From assembly GCA_024233085.1 (NCBI GenBank), contig JACKQC010000010.1, positions 62,001-126,000 on the forward strand: a stretch of 64,000 nt of DNA, given 5' to 3'. Both the position numbers and the translations under genes were made by a program. The notes beneath the pieces were generated by a model. It searched no databases, was not told the DNA's origin, and worked only from the letters and a program-made list of their open reading frames with translations. Shown here in pieces: positions 18,276-25,751 of this stretch (position 1 is the first letter of the stretch; every line of letters starts with the position of its first letter). Source of the stretch: Akkermansiaceae bacterium. Its GTDB lineage: Bacteria > Verrucomicrobiota > Verrucomicrobiia > Verrucomicrobiales > DEV007.

Positions 18276-19688
18276 TCAGGGACGGTCTTTTTCGCGTTCG
18301 GCGAGGTCTTTTCCGATGCCGGAGGCGTATTCTTCCTTCAATTTCAGCAGGCGCTCGACGATTTCGGGCTTTTCGGCGGCGAGGTTGCGGGTCTCGCCGA
18401 TGTCGGTGGCGAGGTCGGCGAGGAAAAGCTTCCGGTCGGCGGCGGTGAGTTCGGGGGCGCCCTCGGGCCGGACGTTTTCGGAGGTGTTGCCGAGGAGTTT
18501 CCAGTCGCCGTCGCGGACGACCCACTTCGCCTTCGAGGGATCGCCGCCGAGTTGCCAGTAAAATTGGGCATGCGGCGAGGGGGCCTTGGCGTCGCGGATG
18601 ACGCCGGCGATGGAGGCGCCGTCGAGGCGATGGCCCTCGGGAATCTTCGCGCCGGTCAGCTCGGCGATGGTGGGCCACCAGTCGCAGCCGGTGACGAGTT
18701 GATCGCGCGCCTCGCCCTCGGGCAGGGTTCCCGGCAGGCTGACCACCGAGGGCACGCGCAGGCCGCCCTCGAAGAGGCAGCCCTTGTGCCCGCGATACGG
18801 TCCGGCGGAGCCGCCGCCGCCAAAGGTCCGTTCCTCGACGGAATGGCCGTGGTCGCTCTGGAAGATGACGAGGGTGTTCCCGCGAATCCCGAGAGCCTCG
18901 AGCCGGTCGAGCAGGCGGCCGAGGTATTCGTCGGTGGTGGAGACGAAGGTGGCGTATTTGTCGCGCGGATGCGGGAGGTCGCGATACTTTTCGCGCCACT
19001 TCGCGGTGCCCTGGAGCGGGTAATGCGGCCAGTTGATGGCCCAGTAGAGAAAGAAGGGCCCGTCCTTCCGCTCGGTGATGAAGGCGTCCACCTCGGCGAG
19101 CATGAGATCGCCGAAATACTCGCCGTCGCGCCAGATTTCCTCGCCGTTTTTCCAGAGATCGTGCCGATTGGGGCCCGACCAGTAGAAGAAATGCGAATAG
19201 TTGTCGATGCAGCCGCCCATGTGGCCGAAGGACCGGTCGAAGCCCTGGGCATTGGGCATCGTCTCGGGGGTGTAGCCGAGGTGCCACTTTCCGACATGGG
19301 CGGTGGCGTAGCCGTTGGCTTTCAGCAGCTCGGCGATGGTCAGCTCGGAGGCGGGCATCCCGGGTCGTCCGCGGTCGGAGGACACGTTCGCGGGCACGCC
19401 GGCGCGGGCGGGAAAGCGCCCGGTCATCAGGCCGGCGCGGGACGAGGAGCAGATCGCCGACGGAGCCAGCATCTGGGTAAACCGGACGCCGGTGGCGGCG
19501 AGTCGGTCGATATTCGGCGTCTCGATGTCGGTGGCGCCGTAGCACCCGGCGTCGACGCTGCCCTGGTCGTCGGTGTAAACGATGATGACGTTGGGCCTCT
19601 CCGCGCCGGCGGAAACGCCAAGGGCGCCGGAAAGGCCGAGCAGGGCGGCGGACAGGAGGCGACGGACGGACGAGTGTCTCGATCTCAT
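18276..19688 (-). CDS. Exported sulfatase with CSSSR active-site motif
   Basis: 470 residues from MRSRHSSVRR with a signal peptide (about 1-29). Metal site TDDQG at 39-43; formylglycine motif C80-S-S-S-R84, in which the usual proline or alanine at position 3 is serine. Further conserved sulfatase segments are 'HVGKWHLG', 'FQSDHGHS' and 'GHKGCLFEGGLRVP'. The serine variant falls within the broad C-x-[PSA]-x-R rule for maturation, so activity is expected but may depend on the maturase present. It is first in a run of sulfatase, SDR and sulfatase genes read toward lower coordinates. Length is normal for the family. Confidence 0.9.
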   Translation of the reverse strand: MRSRHSSVRRLLSAALLGLSGALGVSAGAERPNVIIVYTDDQGSVDAGCYGATDIETPNIDRLAATGVRFTQMLAPSAICSSSRAGLMTGRFPARAGVPANVSSDRGRPGMPASELTIAELLKANGYATAHVGKWHLGYTPETMPNAQGFDRSFGHMGGCIDNYSHFFYWSGPNRHDLWKNGEEIWRDGEYFGDLMLAEVDAFITERKDGPFFLYWAINWPHYPLQGTAKWREKYRDLPHPRDKYATFVSTTDEYLGRLLDRLEALGIRGNTLVIFQSDHGHSVEERTFGGGGSAGPYRGHKGCLFEGGLRVPSVVSLPGTLPEGEARDQLVTGCDWWPTIAELTGAKIPEGHRLDGASIAGVIRDAKAPSPHAQFYWQLGGDPSKAKWVVRDGDWKLLGNTSENVRPEGAPELTAADRKLFLADLATDIGETRNLAAEKPEIVERLLKLKEEYASGIGKDLAEREKDRP

Positions 19689-19778
19689 AGCAATCGAGAA
19701 TACGGAATCGGTCCGCGTCTCCAAGCGCGAAATCGCGCCAAGGCCCGCCTTGGGCGCGGCGGACGCGGCGGACGCGGC

Positions 19779-20645
19779 TTACTCGGCGAAGATTTTCGCG
19801 AGGGTCCGCTCGAGTTCCTCGCCGCGGAGGTTGGTGGCGACGATTTTGCCGTCCTTGCCGATGAGGAAGGTGGCGGGGATGGCGGCGATACCGTATTTCT
19901 CGGCGAGGCCCGCCTTGGAGTTGAGGATCTGCGGCCAGGGCAATCCGCGCTCGGTCACGAAGGACTCGAGGGCGCCGGGGTCCTCGTCCAGGGAGACGCC
20001 GACGACTTCGAAGCCCTTTTCGTTGAACTTCTTGTGGGCGGACAGGACGTTCGGAATCTCGCCCACGCAGGGGCCGCACCAGGTGGCCCAGAAATCGACC
20101 AGCACGACCTTGCCCTTCATCTCGGCGAGGTCGTAGGGATGGCCCTTGGTGGTTTCGCCGGCGATTTCGATGACCTCGCCGACGCCGGGCAGGTTCAGCA
20201 TGCCGGCGAACTGGTCGAGAAACTGGTTGATCTGGCCGGAGGCGGGATGGGGTTTGAGATCGGTCTTGACCGTCTCGATGAAGGCGAGCGCGCCCTCTTT
20301 GTCCCCGACTTTCTGAAGGGCTTCGATGAGGGGATGCACGACTTCGCCGATCATGACCTCGAGCGGGGCGTCGACGCCTTTGGGCAGCTCATCGTAGCGG
20401 GCGCGGAGCAGCACGGCGGCCTTGTCGGACTGGCCCGTGGCCCGGTAGGCGGTGATGAGCAGCGCGCGCGCCTCGTCCTTGTCTTCGGCGTCGGGATTTT
20501 TCTCCAGATAGGCGGCGATTTCGGTCGCTTTTTCCTGCTCGTGTTTCAGGGCGATTTCGCGGGCCGACTCCGCGGCGGCGCTTCCCGCCAGGAAACCGAG
20601 GGAGAGGAAAGGGAGGGCGAGGAGGGTGAGTGAATTGAATTTCAT
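19779..20645 (-). CDS. TlpA/ResA-like thioredoxin-fold protein
   Basis: 288 residues from MKFNSLTLLA: signal peptide 1-25, a helical repeat-like middle region (about 30-150) and a C-terminal thioredoxin domain with the active site WC190-G-P-C193, the cis-proline region 'IPATFLIGKDGK' and 'VLVDFWATW'. Such proteins act outside the cytoplasmic membrane in disulfide reduction, for example during cytochrome c maturation. A helical N-terminal extension is common in this group of bacteria. Its start is 178 bp from the lipoprotein stop upstream, so it may have its own promoter. No partner is encoded next to it. Confidence 0.85.
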   Translation of the reverse strand: MKFNSLTLLALPFLSLGFLAGSAAAESAREIALKHEQEKATEIAAYLEKNPDAEDKDEARALLITAYRATGQSDKAAVLLRARYDELPKGVDAPLEVMIGEVVHPLIEALQKVGDKEGALAFIETVKTDLKPHPASGQINQFLDQFAGMLNLPGVGEVIEIAGETTKGHPYDLAEMKGKVVLVDFWATWCGPCVGEIPNVLSAHKKFNEKGFEVVGVSLDEDPGALESFVTERGLPWPQILNSKAGLAEKYGIAAIPATFLIGKDGKIVATNLRGEELERTLAKIFAE

Positions 20646-20823
20646 GGGAGGGTTCTTGGGTTCGAGAGGGGGTTTGACGCTTGGCGGGACGGGCTCAGGC
20701 TTCCGCAAAAAAACGACGCGCGCAGTCTCCACGCCGCGACGAATTTCGCAACCGGCAAGACGCGGCATCAACGCGGTTCCTTACACTCGCCGGCGCGGCT
20801 TCGGTCCCGCTTGGACGATACCT

Positions 20824-21249
20824 TCACAGGAATTGCCCGCGATCCGAGGCGGGGCGCAGACCGGCGCCGTCGATCTCGAGGTGCTCCTCGCGGCCGTTGA
20901 GATTCACGATATAAACGCCCGGCGCCAATCCGGCGGTATCGATGGGGATGCGCCGCTCGATCGGCACCAGCGCGGCGGTTCCCACGGCGTCCTTCGGAAT
21001 GCGCTCCATCACCTCGAGATAAATGCGATAGCCCTCGCGCCGTTGGCGGGGTTCGAGAAGAGTCGCGGCGCCATTCGACAAATAACCGGAAAAATCGGCA
21101 TACGCGGCGATCCGGCCTCCTTCCTCCTCCGTGACGATGGAGACGGACTCGATCCGCACCGGAACCGGGGGCGGCTCGTTCGAAGTGATTTCGCACCCGG
21201 CCACCCAAAACAGGACCGGAACGGCGGCGAATATGAAAAATCCCTTCAT
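20824..21249 (-). CDS. Small lipoprotein of unknown function
   Basis: 141 residues from MKGFFIFAAV. The lipobox is WVAGC with the cysteine at residue 19, so it should be lipidated and membrane-anchored. The rest is beta-rich ('RIESVSIV', 'AYADFSGYL', 'GVYIVNLNGREE'), consistent with one small beta-sandwich. I do not recognise the family. It lies between the L,D-transpeptidase and the TlpA-like gene, all on the minus strand. A cell-wall or envelope role is only suggested by this context. Confidence 0.65.
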   Translation of the reverse strand: MKGFFIFAAVPVLFWVAGCEITSNEPPPVPVRIESVSIVTEEEGGRIAAYADFSGYLSNGAATLLEPRQRREGYRIYLEVMERIPKDAVGTAALVPIERRIPIDTAGLAPGVYIVNLNGREEHLEIDGAGLRPASDRGQFL

Positions 21250-21356
21250 CGTATGCCCGTTGTCTGCGCCGACTATGCCGCAGATCGGCGGGCTTGCCAC
21301 CGAAAATCAGGAAACCATGATGTTTTGACGAACGAAATCAAAAGGATCGCCAAGGG

Positions 21357-22610
21357 TCAGTCCGCCGAGGCCACGAGCACGTCCGGCGCGACGCCGTCGG
21401 CCCGCCAGAGATCGGTGACGAGATCCCAGGTCTCGACGATCTTGACCGAACAACCGCTGCGGGTGTTTTCGAAAACGACCGGAGCCACGCTGTAGGGCAG
21501 CCGCACGCAGCCCGCCGAGGCCGGATAGCCGGGCAAATCGCCGATGTGCATTCCCACGGGCGAATCGTCGAGCCGCATCCAATACGGCATCTCGCAGCCG
21601 TAAATGGTCGAGGTCTTCCCGGACCGAACCCGCTCGGTGATCGTGAAAGTCCCGCGCGGCGTGAATTTTCCCTCCCGGGCGGTGGAGACGGGGGTGTCGA
21701 TCGCGATCCGGCCGTCGATCAGCAGATAGGCGCGCTGTTTTCCGACATCCACGACGATGCGGGACTGGGTACCGCCGCCGGCCTCGAGCAGTTTCTTGTC
21801 GATCTTCGCGTCGTTCACGAGATCGATCCAGCCTCCGCCGGCTCTCCGGGCCTCGGCGAGGTCGCGGGCTTTCCGGGCCTCCACTTTTTCGGCGCGGGCC
21901 TTCTGCCGGTTTTTTCCAAAGAGATTCTCGAATGGCCCCGCCTGCGCCTGGGGCGCCATCAGGTAAGTGAGGCCTATCACTCCCAGCGCGATCGCCGTTT
22001 CGCGCAACCCATGGGCGGCGACCTCCGCGTCCTCTAGAACCACGCCCAGTTCGCCGGCCCACGACAACAGCCGGGCAATCCGGTCATCGGTCAGATCGAC
22101 AAATCCCAGCAACTGCAGCCTTACCGGATCGGAATCACCGCCGGCATGGCTCCACCGGACGAGCGGCGCGGGAACGCGCTCGGGATCGCCGGGAAGGGCA
22201 TCCCGGCACGCGCCCGCCAATCGGCGCAGGAAAAGACGCACACGATCCTCGGGCTCCAGGGTGTCGGACCAGCCGTATTCGGTCAGGCGGTCACGGGTCA
22301 GCGTTTCAGCCAGATCGATCCGGAATCCCCCGCCCTCCGACGGGCAAAACACCGGAGTTTGCAGGCCATACTGCTCGGTGTAGGTGAGGGTGAACGGCGC
22401 GAACTCAATTCCTCCACCCCCCTCGGAGCCGGCTCGGATTTCGTTTTCCGCGATCTCGAAAACCAGCCCCGAATCCGCCATCGCCTCGCGAAAGACTCGG
22501 ATCAGAGCCTCGTCGCTCGGTGGCGACTCCCCTTCCGCGCCGGGTTCGTAACCTTCGGCGGGCAATTCCTCGGTCGGGGCAAAAACCGCAAGACTGGGCG
22601 ATGAGGTCAT
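21357..22610 (-). CDS. L,D-transpeptidase (YkuD) fused to an unknown N-terminal domain
   Basis: The frame encodes 417 residues in two parts. Residues 1-200 form a soluble domain I do not recognise, rich in acidic residues and without membrane segments. Residues 203-224 are a hydrophobic stretch ending in AQA, exactly like a signal peptide, followed by a charged helix and a YkuD domain with the catalytic set H355, S365 and C368 in 'ASAGCVRLP'. YkuD enzymes make 3-3 cross-links or attach proteins to peptidoglycan. A TTG at 22007 would start a normal 216-residue exported enzyme, so the long form may be a true fusion, or two genes joined in frame. It follows the subtilase gene by 113 bp. Confidence 0.8.
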   Translation of the reverse strand: MTSSPSLAVFAPTEELPAEGYEPGAEGESPPSDEALIRVFREAMADSGLVFEIAENEIRAGSEGGGGIEFAPFTLTYTEQYGLQTPVFCPSEGGGFRIDLAETLTRDRLTEYGWSDTLEPEDRVRLFLRRLAGACRDALPGDPERVPAPLVRWSHAGGDSDPVRLQLLGFVDLTDDRIARLLSWAGELGVVLEDAEVAAHGLRETAIALGVIGLTYLMAPQAQAGPFENLFGKNRQKARAEKVEARKARDLAEARRAGGGWIDLVNDAKIDKKLLEAGGGTQSRIVVDVGKQRAYLLIDGRIAIDTPVSTAREGKFTPRGTFTITERVRSGKTSTIYGCEMPYWMRLDDSPVGMHIGDLPGYPASAGCVRLPYSVAPVVFENTRSGCSVKIVETWDLVTDLWRADGVAPDVLVASAD

Positions 22611-22723
22611 ACTTTGTTAGCTTCCTACCTTTATCCCCAATCAAGCGGAAACGTCGATCAAATATTACCGGAAAAATCGATTTTTCTCATCCTCCCAAAT
22701 TCCCCCTTTCGGAGAGAGGTCGC

Positions 22724-23542
22724 CTACCAGGAGGCGTCGAGGACATCCGTCCACGGCTCGGCGATGGCCGACAGCAGCGCGTGCGTCAAGGGCACCGGCA
22801 AGCCCGGAGCGACGCTCAAAAGCCGGGCGATCCGCCCCGTCAGGCGGGGAGCGGCAAAGCTGGTGCCGGTTTTGAGTTGAGTTTCCCCGCCGAGCCAGGC
22901 GACCTCCACGTCCTCGCCCCGCGCCGCGAACGACACCATCGCTCCCGGACGATGAAATATGTCCTCCTCCCGCGTCCGGGCCAGCGTCACCCCGAAGACA
23001 CCGGCAAGATGGGACGGCCACTCGGCTTCCTCGTCATCGCCGCCCCCCGAGGCGGCCACCACGTGAATGCCGCGTCTCCACGCGAGGTCCGTCCATTCTT
23101 TGTGCGGCATCAGAAACTTCGCCAATCCCTTGCATCCGAAGCTGCAATTCAGCACATGGTAGCCTCGTCTCATGGCTTCCATCACGCCCGCGCAGATCAG
23201 GGCCGTGCGCGACAGGCTCCGGGCATCGATCACCCGGAAGCTGCCGATTTCCGCCTCCGGCGCGAATTCGTGGATGATCCCCGCCACCGCCGTGCCGTGT
23301 CCGTACACATCGTGCCCCGCCCCGTCGACGGGCACCAGTCGACCGCCGGACTCCTCGAATCCCACGCTGTCCGCCAGCCGCATCCCGCGCAGCCTCGGGT
23401 GGTTCGCCTCCACGCCGGAATCGATCACCGCCACCCGCACGCCCATTCCCCGGCCTTCGCGGATCGCGGCGATCGCTTCGTCCGGACCGATCCAGACCCC
23501 CGGCCGCCGTCTCGCCCCGCTTCCGCCCGTTCCCACCGTCAT
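22724..23542 (-). CDS. Cytoplasmic subtilisin-like (S8) peptidase
   Basis: 272 residues starting at the ATG that overlaps the stop of the GAF gene (ATGA, 23539-23542), a sign of translational coupling. The catalytic triad is D41 (VIDSG), H82 (GHGTAVAGI) and S228 (GTSFAAP). The position that normally holds the oxyanion asparagine reads A-S-G-G, so this Asn is missing. There is no signal peptide and no propeptide, both usual in secreted subtilisins, so it probably acts inside the cell. With a GAF sensor protein encoded in the same transcript, a signal-controlled protease is a reasonable inference. It may process a partner, or the enzyme may be weak or inactive. Confidence 0.85.
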   Translation of the reverse strand: MTVGTGGSGARRRPGVWIGPDEAIAAIREGRGMGVRVAVIDSGVEANHPRLRGMRLADSVGFEESGGRLVPVDGAGHDVYGHGTAVAGIIHEFAPEAEIGSFRVIDARSLSRTALICAGVMEAMRRGYHVLNCSFGCKGLAKFLMPHKEWTDLAWRRGIHVVAASGGGDDEEAEWPSHLAGVFGVTLARTREEDIFHRPGAMVSFAARGEDVEVAWLGGETQLKTGTSFAAPRLTGRIARLLSVAPGLPVPLTHALLSAIAEPWTDVLDASW

Positions 23543-24138
23543 AACCGCGCGCCCAGGAGATCGAGCAGAATCCGGTAGTTCAACAGACGCTCCACCACCG
23601 AGGAGAGTTGTTTCACCCGGTTGAGATCGGAGGCGGAAAAGCCCTCGCCGTCCGCCGATTCCGGTGCGTCGCCCCACCGCACGCACGAAAAGACCCCGCG
23701 GCCCCCCCCCCCGACATACAGCGGCGCCGCGATCATCGAGTGGGTCACCTTGCCGAGCCGTTCGTCCACCCGTTTCGAATGCGCCTCGTGCGCGTAAACC
23801 TGGTTTTCGCACAGCGCCTGTTCCGACGCGAGGACCAGGCTGATGAGTCCCTCGTCGATGGGCTGGGCAAATCCGAGGAGTTCCGGCACCGGCCAACTGA
23901 GCACCACCGTCAAGGTTCCGCGATCCTCGGACGCCACCCAGACCGTGGTCGAGTTCGCCCCGATCTTTGCCGTCGCCAGCGCGACCGCCTCGCGGGTGAC
24001 GCCGTCGAACAATTCCTGAAAATCCTCCACCGTCAGATGCCGGGCACGGTTTTCCACGGCGCTCTCCACCGCGCTCCCCAGTTCCGCGAGCGCCGGATCG
24101 GGGAAAATTCCGCTGCTGCCGCCACTGGTCGTTTCCAT
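23539..24138 (-). CDS. GAF-domain protein
   Basis: 199 residues. An N-terminal helix (about 20-60) leads into a GAF-like fold with 'VTREAVALATAKIGANSTTVWVA', 'GLISLVLASEQAL' and a later 'HSMIAAPLYVGGGGRGVFSCVRW' strand pair, followed by a C-terminal helix. GAF domains bind small ligands such as cyclic nucleotides or haem and mediate dimerisation. No catalytic or DNA-binding domain is attached, so it should work through a partner. The coupled subtilase gene overlaps its stop codon by 4 bp, which makes the protease the obvious partner. The pyrophosphorylase gene lies 54 bp upstream on the same strand. Confidence 0.7.
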   Translation of the reverse strand: METTSGGSSGIFPDPALAELGSAVESAVENRARHLTVEDFQELFDGVTREAVALATAKIGANSTTVWVASEDRGTLTVVLSWPVPELLGFAQPIDEGLISLVLASEQALCENQVYAHEAHSKRVDERLGKVTHSMIAAPLYVGGGGRGVFSCVRWGDAPESADGEGFSASDLNRVKQLSSVVERLLNYRILLDLLGARL

Positions 24139-24192
24139 GAGTTCCGGGGCGACCCGTCCGCCATGGCAACCCGCCGCGCAAGCGAAATTCGG

Positions 24193-25617
24193 TCAGCCTC
24201 CCAGAACCGTTCCCGGTCCGATCGACGGCTTTTCCGCCAAGGCCTTCCACGCCTCGACAAAGCGCTCCGCGGTGTCCGCGAACAGCGGCGACACCTCGAA
24301 GGCGAACGCCGGCAACCCCGTTTCGTCCGTGTCCAGCGCGATTCCCGCCGCCCGCGCCCAGCGCGCAAACTGGCGCAACTGATCGTCCCGGCACGTCTCG
24401 GGCGAATCGGCTCCCTCGGCGTTTTTCACGGGCGAAAAATCGTCTTCCCGCGCCGTCTCGACAATCACCGGGTGACGCGCGAAAGGCAGGGCGTCGAAAA
24501 CGAACATCTCGAATTTCCACGCGTTCGGCCCGGCGGGTTCCACTTTCTCACCGTCGGCATTGATGAACGGCACCTTCTTGTGCGCCCGGTGAAACGGCAG
24601 CGCCACCGACGAAGTCCCGCCACCGACCCGTTTCACAAACTCGCGGTCGAACACGTGAATCGCGATGCTCCCGGCCCGGAAACGCAGCTCCCCCGCCGCG
24701 TCGCGCTCCGTCGCCAGCCGCTCCGGCAGGTCGCTGTATTCCACGACCACCGCCTGTCCGTCGAGACGGCAAAACACCCCCACCTTTTCCTCCGGATAAG
24801 CCTTCGGCAGCGCCTTGCTCGTCAGTTCCGACCCGTTGAGCAGGTGAAAACCGATGAAGGCGGGATCGACGCAACGCACCAGCGGATTGTCCACCTGGAA
24901 ATAGCTGACGATGTCCACGCCCGCCGCCTCCATCTTCGCGATCGCGCCCGAACGCACCAGAGCCCGCAGCGAACCGCCATGGCCATCCGGACTCAGGGCG
25001 ATGCGGTGTTTCGATTCCATCAGGATTTTCCCCGCGTCATCGACCGCCGGCATCAGGCCCTGGCTGAAAAACATCACCCGCTCCGGATCGAGCCCGAAGT
25101 ACCCGTTTTTCTCGAAAAACGCCACCGTGTCCGTGTGGTTCACCTCGGAGGTCATGATGAACCACGGCACCGGTTTGCCGTGGCGGTCTCCGGCGGCCCG
25201 AATTTTCTCCGCGAAGACCTGGAAAAGCGACGCCTCCCGCACCGGCGTCACCGGGAAGGTGCCCTTCGGCGCGTCAAAGCCCAGGCGCGTCCCCTGCCCG
25301 CCCGCCACCGTGAAGGCCGCCACCCGCCCCGCCCGCAAAGCCGCCTCTCCCGCTTCGCGAGCCCGCGACCACAGAGCCGCGTCGCCTCCGTTTTCCGGCA
25401 GCGGAATGAAATCCGCCGGCTCCAGCGCCGAAGACCGCGCCTCGTTTCCTTCGCCAGGGCTCCGGACCAGCGTCTCCACCAGGCGATCGATCTCCTCCAA
25501 ATCGATCGCCACCGCCTGCCGCGTCAGCTCGTCCTGATCGGGCGGCGCCAGTTCGTCGAAAAAACGGAAAACATTCGCCTGACCGGCGTCATCGAAAGCA
25601 TGGCGGGGATGAATCAT
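24193..25617 (-). CDS. UDP-sugar pyrophosphorylase, UDPGP family (eukaryotic UAP1-like)
   Basis: 474 residues. The nucleotidyltransferase signature of the UDPGP family is complete: 'GGQGTRLGFDAPKG' at about 106-119, then 'ESKHRIALSPDGHGG', 'YFQVDNPLV' and 'NAWKFEMFVFDALP'. This is the class of eukaryotic UDP-N-acetylglucosamine pyrophosphorylases (UAP1), not the GlmU or GalU families usual in bacteria. It transfers UMP from UTP to a sugar 1-phosphate, giving a UDP-sugar for envelope or exopolysaccharide synthesis. Whether GlcNAc-1-P or another sugar phosphate is used cannot be told. It is first in the minus-strand run that continues with the GAF and subtilase genes. Confidence 0.85.
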   Translation of the reverse strand: MIHPRHAFDDAGQANVFRFFDELAPPDQDELTRQAVAIDLEEIDRLVETLVRSPGEGNEARSSALEPADFIPLPENGGDAALWSRAREAGEAALRAGRVAAFTVAGGQGTRLGFDAPKGTFPVTPVREASLFQVFAEKIRAAGDRHGKPVPWFIMTSEVNHTDTVAFFEKNGYFGLDPERVMFFSQGLMPAVDDAGKILMESKHRIALSPDGHGGSLRALVRSGAIAKMEAAGVDIVSYFQVDNPLVRCVDPAFIGFHLLNGSELTSKALPKAYPEEKVGVFCRLDGQAVVVEYSDLPERLATERDAAGELRFRAGSIAIHVFDREFVKRVGGGTSSVALPFHRAHKKVPFINADGEKVEPAGPNAWKFEMFVFDALPFARHPVIVETAREDDFSPVKNAEGADSPETCRDDQLRQFARWARAAGIALDTDETGLPAFAFEVSPLFADTAERFVEAWKALAEKPSIGPGTVLGG

Positions 25618-25751
25618 GGGAATTCGGCGTTGTGCTGAGAAATCAGGAGATATCCGGCGATCAAAAAATTCAGGATATCCGAACCTAAAAATGCCTTCCT
25701 GTCAATAATTTTTATTGAATTTTGGTATTTTTATCGAAAATTATTGTAATT

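Noticed and set aside
22724..24520. One long protease reading frame of 598 codons
   Set aside because: Only the last 272 codons, from the ATG at 23542, encode the subtilase. The upstream part is the GAF gene and the pyrophosphorylase gene read in another frame (Gly/Arg-rich, no family features).
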